Shown here in pieces: positions 8,138 through 15,607 of a stretch of DNA of 43,224 nucleotides. The position numbers and the translations under genes were made by a program. Numbering within the stretch: the first letter of the stretch is position 1; every line of letters begins with the position of its first letter. The stretch is from Myxococcota bacterium (lineage in GTDB: Bacteria > Myxococcota_A > UBA9160 > UBA4427): NCBI GenBank assembly GCA_029243605.1, contig JAQWRT010000097.1, forward strand, positions 1 to 43,224, given 5' to 3'. The notes under the pieces were generated by a model. The model did no database searches, had not been told where the DNA came from, and was given only the letters and a program-made list of their open reading frames with translations.

Positions 8138-8977
8138 TCAACTCTCCAGAAATGAAGGCACTCTCAAAAGCTCGAGTTCCTTGGCGATCGCCGGACCCCG
8201 AAGAATCTCCTGGGGGTGCCACTGATCGGGGGGCTCATTGACCGCCAGCCAAGCCACTACGGCAGCGATCGCCCCAGGGCTGCACGGCTTGTAGCGCGCC
8301 AGTACCTCCTCGGTGATGCCGGCGGTCTTCATGACCTCGGTCAACACGGTCCCGGGTTCGAGGTTGAACACCCGTAAGCCCGACCCCGGGTGTTCCGCGC
8401 GCAATGAGCCCGCCATCCTGGCCAGGGCCGCCTTCGAGGACGGGTAAGCAAAGCCCCAGCCCCCCTGACGAGCCGCCGCCGGAGGGTTGTTGAAGGCTGT
8501 GTAGGAAACCATGTTGATAATCGTTCCCTCCCCGCGTTCGAGCATCCCCGGCAAGGTTGCCTGAACCAGGGCCAGCGGCGTCAGGAGATTTCCCTGATAA
8601 ATTGCCTCCATCTGCGAACGCGCCACCTCCAGGACGGTTTCCTGATTCCCTGTCCCCTGGTAAACGGCATTATTGAAGAGCAGATCGATGGGACCGAAAT
8701 AATCCACCGCCTCTCCGAGAGCAGAAAGCATGCCGGTCTCGTCCAGGATATCCGCCTGGAGGCAAAGAGCCTCCCCTCCCCCGGCCCGGACAGCCTCGGC
8801 CGTCGCTTCGAGACTCCCCTTCAGAGCAGTTTGCATCCCGACGTGGTCATGTTCCTCGCCTTCGGATCGGGTCCGGGCGGTGATGGCCACCCGGTAGCCC
8901 TCCCGAGCCAGGGCGACAGCAGACTCCGCCCCGATCCCGCGACTTGCGCCCGTAATGAAGGCGACCTTTCCGCTCAT
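8138..8977 (-). CDS. SDR-family oxidoreductase with extended loop
   Basis: A 279-residue short-chain dehydrogenase. GASRGIG at residues 10-16 is the cofactor motif, and Arg residues (35, 37) after the second strand suggest NADPH. NNA is at 102-104, Ser158 lies in INMVSYT, and Tyr178-x3-Lys182 in YPSSK. The spacing Ser to Tyr is 20 residues, longer than the usual 12-13, because of an inserted FNNPPAAARQGGWG loop next to the active site. A second insert after the second strand (residues 39-58) is also unusual. These inserts suggest a specialised substrate. It is the first of three tightly packed genes of the SDR-crotonase-SDR block. Confidence 0.9.
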   Translation of the reverse strand: MSGKVAFITGASRGIGAESAVALAREGYRVAITARTRSEGEEHDHVGMQTALKGSLEATAEAVRAGGGEALCLQADILDETGMLSALGEAVDYFGPIDLLFNNAVYQGTGNQETVLEVARSQMEAIYQGNLLTPLALVQATLPGMLERGEGTIINMVSYTAFNNPPAAARQGGWGFAYPSSKAALARMAGSLRAEHPGSGLRVFNLEPGTVLTEVMKTAGITEEVLARYKPCSPGAIAAVVAWLAVNEPPDQWHPQEILRGPAIAKELELLRVPSFLES

Positions 8978-9015
8978 CCCGGCGTTCTCCCTGCTCTAGT
9001 CATCCGACATATTCC

Positions 9016-10512
9016 TCAGTACTGGCGATAACGACGCTGGATATGCGCCTGGCGCCCGGCCACTTGGGCCCTGCGCTCCTCGGCTGAAACCGTCCTCACG
9101 GTTCGGGGTAGGTGTTCGCGAAGATCGGCCAAAGAGGTGACCACCGCCTCAACCCTGGGCAGTTCGTCCTCCTCGAGTTCAGCCCGGTAAACCAACCTCA
9201 AGGTCATGCTGCCCCGCGCGTGCCCGGTGGTATCGACCCAGCCCTCCAGTCCTGGGTCCTGGGCTGCAACGACGTAGTAGCGTGCCCCATCCTCGGCGGT
9301 ACCGAGCTGCGAACCCGTCAGACTGGTGGCATAAGTCGCCTGGTCCAGACTTTCCCCCCAGAAGTTACTGAGGTGAAAACCCACGTAATGGGGGTCGGTT
9401 CCGCGCAGATCCACCCGCAGAACTAGCGCCTGATCCTCCTCGAGTTCAAAGAGTCCACCGCCGTAGAGCTGCCGAGCCCCCGCTACGCCTCCCGCGATAA
9501 AGGGCGGGCGCGGATCGTTGAGCGAATTGATTGGCATCGCTCGCTTGCCATCCAGATTTCGATCTCCGTCCACCTCGAGGCCAAACTCGTGCAACTGGTT
9601 CCAAAACCAGACCTGATTGGAAACCCGCTCGCCGATACGAGTCATCCGCTCGGCCATCTCGGCGGTTTTCGGGGGAGGACGCCCTCCGACGATCTTGTCC
9701 AGCCGCTCGATGCTGAGCTCGAGTGCCTCTTCCGCCGTCCAATCCGAAAAGATCTCACGAACGGAAACGAAGCGAGCCTCGCGCCAGGTCTTCTCAGGCT
9801 TCTCCTTTTCTCCGGAGTCCGACGAACCGCAGGCGAGTTCGGCCCGAGTCCTTAGGAAATTCCCCTCGTAGCCCGCCGGCCTCTCGGCCCCGATCAAGAT
9901 CTCGAACTCGCCCTGGTCATCGATCTCGAGGTCAAAGGAATTGAGCGAGGCCACGGTTTGATTGCGGCATTCCCCCATCTCACGAAGGTCACCCGTTTGC
10001 CCGATCAACTCGGTGATCGTCTGGAAGATGACAAGACGAGGAGCCTTCGGCCCTGCAAGCCCTCGCTCACTACTTGCCCACTCGCTTGTATCCGCAGCCC
10101 GAGCTCGGATCCGGTATTGACCGTCCGCATCGATCCGCGCTTTCAAATAGAGAGTGTCTGCGTTATCGATCGTCCACTTGCTCAGCATGCTGACCGAGCG
10201 CTGAAAATACGGATGATCGGGGTCCTGCATTATTTCCCCTTCGATCACTCGAACGAGATGGCCCAGCAGGTAGCGATACCCTTCGGCGAGGTTTCGATCG
10301 CTCCCTTCCGGGGGGAAGGCCAGAGGGCTATCCAGGCCGTCTCGAGCCTCATCAAGAGAAAGCATCAAACGCTCCCAGCCCGCCCTCGAGCGTGCCTCGG
10401 GCTCGTTCTCCGCTTCGCAGGACAGCCCTCCCATGGTCAGAACGAGCAAACCCATCACCCAACCCCTGGCCGAAAAAAGAGATCGGCGACTCGCTTTCCT
10501 AATCGGATGCAT
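9016..10512 (-). CDS. exported DUF1214-like protein, possible lipoprotein
   Basis: A 498-residue protein read from the ATG at 10512, where GGAGG at 10519-10523 lies 6 bases upstream. The N-terminus has basic residues (MHPIRKASRRS), a hydrophobic core and the sequence MGGLSCEAE, so the Cys may be lipidated although the lipobox is not ideal. The C-terminal third contains the DUF1214 pattern: HYVGFHLSNFWGESLDQATY, then TSLTGSQL, YYVVAAQDPG and GWVDTTGHARGSMTLRL. DUF1214 proteins often accompany DUF1254 domains and have no firm biochemical role. The N-terminal half is unassigned. The gene overlaps the upstream GDSL-TPR gene by 14 bases, which implies a functional link between two exported or membrane-tethered proteins. 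Confidence 0.78.
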   Translation of the reverse strand: MHPIRKASRRSLFSARGWVMGLLVLTMGGLSCEAENEPEARSRAGWERLMLSLDEARDGLDSPLAFPPEGSDRNLAEGYRYLLGHLVRVIEGEIMQDPDHPYFQRSVSMLSKWTIDNADTLYLKARIDADGQYRIRARAADTSEWASSERGLAGPKAPRLVIFQTITELIGQTGDLREMGECRNQTVASLNSFDLEIDDQGEFEILIGAERPAGYEGNFLRTRAELACGSSDSGEKEKPEKTWREARFVSVREIFSDWTAEEALELSIERLDKIVGGRPPPKTAEMAERMTRIGERVSNQVWFWNQLHEFGLEVDGDRNLDGKRAMPINSLNDPRPPFIAGGVAGARQLYGGGLFELEEDQALVLRVDLRGTDPHYVGFHLSNFWGESLDQATYATSLTGSQLGTAEDGARYYVVAAQDPGLEGWVDTTGHARGSMTLRLVYRAELEEDELPRVEAVVTSLADLREHLPRTVRTVSAEERRAQVAGRQAHIQRRYRQY

Positions 10513-11971
10513 GGATGACCTCCACCGGAAGGCCGGCGGCTTCGAGCGCCGGTGCCAGCATGGGTACTGCAAGCCTCTCCTCGGGGTCGATGGGCTGGCC
10601 CCTAAGACGCGCCGCCCTGCGCAATCGGCTCAACCCTTCCTGCTCTTTCCCCTCTAAGAGTGACAAAGAGCCGAGGTTGGCCTGCGCCATCCATTGCTGC
10701 GGGGCCAGGGCGTGAGCCGATTCCAGGTAGCGCCGAGATGTGTCGTAGAAAAAGAAGGGCGTCTTCATGCTATAGCGGCCACTCAGCATCAAACGAATAT
10801 ATTCATTTTGGCGTCGATCTCCCTCCTCGGCGCGAAATCGGTCGAGTTGTGCGGCGGGATCCTTGCCTGGCTCCTTGATGGGTAGCCCTGCCCTGGCAAG
10901 GCCACGCGCAGCTTCATTGGCCATCAAGGCGCTCCCCAGCGGCGTGGGATGAACATTGTCTCCAATCAGATCGAACCCGACCAACCCACCTTGAGCCTGC
11001 CCAGCGAAAACTTCCTCTAAATCCACGAGTGTCACCCCCTGCGCCTGGGCCAGAGTGCGGATGAACTCATTCTGCTCCGAAAGCACCCGCCACGGATAGG
11101 GATCAAGGTCGACCGCAACGCGAAATAAACGAGCTGCTCGCTCAACATCTCCCCGCTCTACGGCGACTTTTCCCGCCAAATAGGAAAACATCGCATCCTC
11201 ACCGAACACCGCGCGCCACTCATCAATCGCACCGTCAGCGGCATCGAGATCGCCGGCACCCACCAGGGTCTTAACCTCTTCCACGTGGGTGTCGTATTCC
11301 GAATCGAGGTGTTCCCAACCGAGTCGATGATGCACTGGTGGCCAGTCGGCAAGATTGACCGGTGCCGTCATCAGGAGTATCGGGATATCCCTATCGCGAG
11401 CCAATGCAACCAGGACGGACAGATTTTCCCGATAGCTCTCCAAGCGGCCATCAAACCACTTTGATTCTCGATCGACCGCATCCAGACGCTCGGGGATAAG
11501 CGGCGCGCTCGATTCGGACTGATCCACAGCCAGGCGAACCAGCGCCGACTGCAACATACCGTCCCAAAGAAAACTCCCAAATCGCGAATCCTCGCCGCTT
11601 CGATTCAGGAATTCGTTATGGGCACTCAGAACGATCAGGGCGTCGACCTCTCCTGCCATCAGCGCATCAGCCCCAACTCGGCGTACCCAACGAGACGCCG
11701 CCGCTACTTTGCCCCGATTCACTACATCGACCGAGACGAAGCCCGCGAGCGAGGGCACTAAGGCTTCCAGCTGGGCCACGAAACCCAATTCGGGAACGGG
11801 CGTTCCCCATATCGTCGAGCCGCCCACCACTCCGATGCGAAGACTCCCAGGCCTCTTAAGTTCCCACTCCGCTTCCCAGGGCGGGCGACCTTCATAAAGC
11901 CGCGCCGAGGATTCCATCAGGAAGAGGACGAGCGCCGCTGTTCCCAGCGAGAGCAGGACGCGAGCGATCAC
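10499..11971 (-). CDS. membrane-anchored SGNH/GDSL hydrolase fused with TPR repeats
   Basis: The start is the GTG at 11971, with GGGAGGT at 11978-11984 six bases upstream, giving 490 residues. An N-terminal anchor (ARVLLSLGTAALVLFLMESS) is followed by the SGNH block I in IGVVGGSTIWGTPVPE, with the likely nucleophile Ser of GGST. Block V is DNVHPTPLGSALM, supplying Asp and His. Between them, LSAHNEFLNRSG carries an Asn expected of block III. TPR-like helices lie inside the hydrolase (around AADGAIDEWRAVFGEDAMFS and RAARLFRVAVDLDPY) and again at the C-terminus (YLESAHALAPQQWMAQANLG). The family includes periplasmic esterases and O-acyl transferases of glycans. Substrate is unknown. It is followed by the DUF1214-like gene with a 14-base overlap. 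Confidence 0.8.
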   Translation of the reverse strand: MIARVLLSLGTAALVLFLMESSARLYEGRPPWEAEWELKRPGSLRIGVVGGSTIWGTPVPELGFVAQLEALVPSLAGFVSVDVVNRGKVAAASRWVRRVGADALMAGEVDALIVLSAHNEFLNRSGEDSRFGSFLWDGMLQSALVRLAVDQSESSAPLIPERLDAVDRESKWFDGRLESYRENLSVLVALARDRDIPILLMTAPVNLADWPPVHHRLGWEHLDSEYDTHVEEVKTLVGAGDLDAADGAIDEWRAVFGEDAMFSYLAGKVAVERGDVERAARLFRVAVDLDPYPWRVLSEQNEFIRTLAQAQGVTLVDLEEVFAGQAQGGLVGFDLIGDNVHPTPLGSALMANEAARGLARAGLPIKEPGKDPAAQLDRFRAEEGDRRQNEYIRLMLSGRYSMKTPFFFYDTSRRYLESAHALAPQQWMAQANLGSLSLLEGKEQEGLSRLRRAARLRGQPIDPEERLAVPMLAPALEAAGLPVEVIHASD

Positions 11972-11977
11972 AGCACG

Positions 11978-11984
11978 ACCTCCC
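11978..11984 (-). promoter_or_regulatory. Shine-Dalgarno that fixes a GTG start
   Basis: GGGAGGT on the minus strand, 6 bases before the GTG at 11971. It moves the start of the GDSL-TPR gene inward from the longest open frame (12007) and places the membrane anchor directly at the N-terminus. Confidence 0.75.
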
Positions 11985-12044
11985 TCAGCCGGAATGGGGC
12001 AGCGCAATCGCGATCCACAGCGGGCTCCATCCAGGCGTCCCCCC

Positions 12045-13019
12045 TCAGGGCTCGAAGACGATCTTTCCCGTCACCTTGCGCTCCAGCATGTCCCGTAGGG
12101 CCTGGGGAACCTCATCCAGGCCGTAGCTCCGTGAAATCGGGATTTGCAGTTGGCCGCCTGCCACGAAAGCTTCGAGTTCGGCCTGAACGGCCTGCAGGGC
12201 TTCAGGATCTTTCGCCCGGGCACCTCCCGTGAAAACCCCGACGATCTCACAACTCTTGAGGAGCGCGAGATTGAGCGGGATTCGTGGAATCCCACCCGGG
12301 AAGCCGATCACCAGAAAACGACCGTTCCAAGCCATCGCACGAAGCGCCGCCTCGGCATAGTCGCCCCCGACTCCATCGAAGACCACGTCCACGCCAACGC
12401 CTCCGGTGAGCTCTTTTGCCCTCTCCTTCAGGTTTTCTTCGGAGTAATTAATTACGTCGTCCGCCCCAGCCGCCTGGCAGGCGGCCAGCTTTTCGGCGCT
12501 CGATGCAGCCGCAATCACTCGGGCTCCCAGCAACTTTCCGAGTTCGATGGCCCCAAGGCCAAGGTGCCCACTCGCACCGAGCACGAGCAGGGTCTCTCCG
12601 GGCGCGAGGCGCCCGCGGTATTTCAGGCCGTAAAGGCACGTCCCCAGGCCGTACATCAGCCCTGTTGCCTGGGCCGGGGTAAAGCTCGGAAGCACTGGCT
12701 CTGCCAGGGCTGCGGGCAGAACAATTTTCTCTGCAAAGCCTCCCGCACCGTGAAGGCTTCCCATCACAAGATCCCCGATCGAAAAGCCGTCGACCCCCTC
12801 ACCCAACTCCGCGACTTCACCCGCAGCTTCTCCGCCGGGTATAAAGGGGAGTTTTTGCCTGAATTGGTACTTATCCTCAATGACGAGGGTGTCGGGAAAA
12901 ACGATGGCCGTAGCCCGAATGTTGACAAGGATTTCGCCAGGACCCGGACGCGGGTCATCCACCTCTTCGACTACCAGTTTTTCAGGGGGACCAAATTCCT
13001 TGCAGACCACGGCGCGCAT
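12045..13019 (-). CDS. NADPH:quinone oxidoreductase-like, zinc-free MDR
   Basis: A 324-residue medium-chain reductase. The N-terminal GroES-like domain shows PRPGPGEILVNIRATAI near 24-40 and FIPGGEAAGEVAELGEGV near 59-76. No Zn-binding Cys/His set is present. The Rossmann domain has LLVLGASGHLGLGAIELGKLLGA split across about 144-166, where the glycine-rich AxGxxGxxA-type motif binds NADPH, and a following AAASSAEKL. The C-terminus YGLDEVPQALRDMLERKVTGK is typical of the QOR/zeta-crystallin group. It reduces quinones or enones. It lies between the MMPL exporter (86-base gap) and the GDSL-TPR gene on the same strand. Confidence 0.92.
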   Translation of the reverse strand: MRAVVCKEFGPPEKLVVEEVDDPRPGPGEILVNIRATAIVFPDTLVIEDKYQFRQKLPFIPGGEAAGEVAELGEGVDGFSIGDLVMGSLHGAGGFAEKIVLPAALAEPVLPSFTPAQATGLMYGLGTCLYGLKYRGRLAPGETLLVLGASGHLGLGAIELGKLLGARVIAAASSAEKLAACQAAGADDVINYSEENLKERAKELTGGVGVDVVFDGVGGDYAEAALRAMAWNGRFLVIGFPGGIPRIPLNLALLKSCEIVGVFTGGARAKDPEALQAVQAELEAFVAGGQLQIPISRSYGLDEVPQALRDMLERKVTGKIVFEP

Positions 13020-13105
13020 CGAGACCTCTCCCTCCAGACGAGTTTAGCCAGACCTGAAAACTAACAGCCAAACAAGCCGTCGGCGAGCGGACATTCCCCG
13101 TGACC

Positions 13106-15388
13106 CTACTCAACTTCCGTCAGCCCGAAAATGAGAGCGGGCAGAACCAGCAGCGTTGCGACCAGACCACCCGTAATCGCGATGGCCACGAAAAATCCGA
13201 AGCTCGCGACTGTCTGCCAGGCCGACATCATCAGGGTCAGGAAGCCAAGCGCCAGCGCCAGGGAAGTGGTGACGATCGCCCGTCCAGTCTGGTGAAGCGC
13301 TCCGCTCATAGCCTCATGTATCGTGGCGCCGGCATTGCGACGATACGCGTACTGGGAAAGCAGATGAATCGCATCATCAACACCGATGCCGATCACAACC
13401 GCCGCGATCATGGCTCTGGCCACGTCAAGGGGCATGCCCACCCAACCCATGGCGCCGAGTACGACCACAACGGGAAGTAGTGTTGGAACCATCGCGGCTA
13501 ACCCGAGCCTCCAAGATCTAAGAAAAGCGGATACCAGGAGGAATACGATGGCAAATGCGATGGGGAAGCTGCGAAACTGGGTCGCTTGGACGTCGCGAAT
13601 CCAATCGCGATGAATCGCGAACTCTCCCGTCACCTGCACATGCCAGTCCCCGGGGAGATCGCGCTGGGCGCGCCGCATCACCTCATCGAGCGCCTTTTCC
13701 CGTGGACCCTTCGCCACCATTCTTGAGTTCATCGAAATTCGCAATCGCGAACGATCAAGGCTGAGCCAACGGCCAAGGGTCTCGGGGGCATCGAACGCGA
13801 TTAATTCGATCAGTTCCGCATTTTCAGAAATCGATGCTCCGAACCGGTCGTACTCAATCCTATCCTCATGAAGAACCCGATTGATCTGCCGAATCAAGCC
13901 CAAAATGCTCTCGGGATCCGAGAGGTGTTCGAGGTCTGAGAGTCCGTCGGAAAACCGGGCCAAGGACGACAGCGTCTCCGGGGCTTCGATCTGAACTCCA
14001 GGTGGCAAGGCAATATCCAGTTCGAGAGTCTCTGAGCCGCCCAGGGACGCTTCGGTAAAAGAAATGGCCTGGACGACATCACTCGACTCACCAAAGGCTT
14101 CCATCCAATCGGTATCGGCGCGTAGATAGACGGCCCAGCCATATCCGAAGACCGATAGGCAGACAAAGACCCCGATTAGAAGCGGTGCGGCCCGGCGGGA
14201 AGCGGTCTCGACAATCGATGAGATCACCGGTTGCCAAATATCCGCTCCACCCCTGGCCGAATCGGGTTCGGGAGGAAGGAGCCCAATGACCACGGGCAGC
14301 AACGAGAAAGTCAGTAGAAAACAGGCCAAAACGCCCGCGGGTAGCACTACCCCGAAGCGAAAAAACGTATCGAGATCACTCGCGGTAAACGATGCAAAGG
14401 CGAGCGCACTCGTCAGAGTGGTCATCAGGCACGCCGGGCTCACGTCCCGGGCCGCTACCCGAAGGGCCCCCTGAACCGAAAGGTCCGCTTTCCGTCTTCG
14501 CGCTTCGGCGTAGGCACTCAGGAGATGAACGGCATCGCAGACGCCCACTATGACCACCAGGGGAGCAAGCACCTCGAGCATGCCGTCCTGGGGCCAACCC
14601 AGCCAGCCGAGCAGCCCGAGGGTCCAGAGCAAAGCCAAACCCATGCTCGCCATAGCCGTCAGGGCCTGCTGCCACGAACGGGTCAGCACATAGAGGGTGA
14701 GGGATATTACCAAAGCCAATACCGGAATAAGAGTATTGGTGCTCTCGGCCAGAGCCCTCCCGGCCGAGACCGTCTCGGGCGCGTCTCCCATCAGGTGAAA
14801 ACGAAAACCCTGGTCCCTAAAAGGTTCAAGGAGGTCGTCGATCCCATCGGTGAGCTCGAGATCGGCTTGTGGCCGGCCGTCGGCGGGTTGGACGACAATC
14901 ACTCCGGCACGGCCATCCGCGGAGATGAGGTCGTCGAGCCAGAAGGGATCCTGGAGGACTCTCCTCGCCAGCACGCGAAAATCCTCGGCACGAGCCCCAC
15001 CCTCCACGAAATACCGTGCCGTGATGCCGTCATCGCTGGCAACCAGAATCACACTATTGGCTGGACCGACGACGCTGGTGACGTTGGGCAAGACGAGAAT
15101 CTCACGGGTCAAGGCGTCCGCCATCAGCAGTGAGGCCTCGTCGAAGACCGTCTGGCAGGGCAAGCCCCGGCCACATTCCCATGCGATCTGGATCGGGTAA
15201 CCGCCCGAGAACTCTTCGACCATCCGATCGAGGGCGACGATTGCCGGATGCCCCTCGCCCAGCAGCACGCGAAATCCGAAGGCTGGCTCCACCCTGGGGA
15301 TCCCGAACCCCAAGACCGCGGTCAGGGCCAGAAGCCCTCCCAGAGTCAGCCAGGGCCGGCGGAGCGAAAAATCGGTCAGGCGATGCAT
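13106..15388 (-). CDS. MMPL/RND-superfamily exporter
   Basis: A 760-residue membrane transporter read from the ATG at 15388, with GAGGAGG about 4 bases upstream; the upstream extension to 15556 is low-complexity and probably untranslated. It has the two-fold RND layout: TM1 (LTLGGLLALTAVLGFGI), a large extracytoplasmic loop, a five-helix bundle, a second loop and a second bundle. Each bundle carries the family mark: GVCDAVHLLSAYAEARR in the first half and GIGVDDAIHLLSQYAYRR in the second. It resembles MMPL and HpnN-type exporters that move lipids or other hydrophobic compounds, driven by protons. It is the first gene of the minus-strand run and divergent from the sulfatase-like lipoprotein gene. 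Confidence 0.92.
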   Translation of the reverse strand: MHRLTDFSLRRPWLTLGGLLALTAVLGFGIPRVEPAFGFRVLLGEGHPAIVALDRMVEEFSGGYPIQIAWECGRGLPCQTVFDEASLLMADALTREILVLPNVTSVVGPANSVILVASDDGITARYFVEGGARAEDFRVLARRVLQDPFWLDDLISADGRAGVIVVQPADGRPQADLELTDGIDDLLEPFRDQGFRFHLMGDAPETVSAGRALAESTNTLIPVLALVISLTLYVLTRSWQQALTAMASMGLALLWTLGLLGWLGWPQDGMLEVLAPLVVIVGVCDAVHLLSAYAEARRRKADLSVQGALRVAARDVSPACLMTTLTSALAFASFTASDLDTFFRFGVVLPAGVLACFLLTFSLLPVVIGLLPPEPDSARGGADIWQPVISSIVETASRRAAPLLIGVFVCLSVFGYGWAVYLRADTDWMEAFGESSDVVQAISFTEASLGGSETLELDIALPPGVQIEAPETLSSLARFSDGLSDLEHLSDPESILGLIRQINRVLHEDRIEYDRFGASISENAELIELIAFDAPETLGRWLSLDRSRLRISMNSRMVAKGPREKALDEVMRRAQRDLPGDWHVQVTGEFAIHRDWIRDVQATQFRSFPIAFAIVFLLVSAFLRSWRLGLAAMVPTLLPVVVVLGAMGWVGMPLDVARAMIAAVVIGIGVDDAIHLLSQYAYRRNAGATIHEAMSGALHQTGRAIVTTSLALALGFLTLMMSAWQTVASFGFFVAIAITGGLVATLLVLPALIFGLTEVE

Positions 15389-15607
15389 GAGCCCTCCTCG
15401 CCCGAACCACCCTAGGAAAAAGAAAGCCGAATCGGGCTCAGATTTCTTGCCCCGGGTCTCAAATTTTGTTGCGTTTTCCGGGGGCCATGAGCCCCGCCCA
15501 CCCAAGGGGCCGCCCGAAAGCGCTCCTGGGCCGAGGACACGGGAACCCGATAGCATCAGCGAAGTCGCCCTGGTGACCCCGGGGAGAACAAGGAGCGATC
15601 GGGTCGA

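Noticed and set aside
12144..13064. 306-residue plus-strand frame
   Set aside because: Antisense to the MDR gene; no domain, codon pattern driven by the opposite strand.
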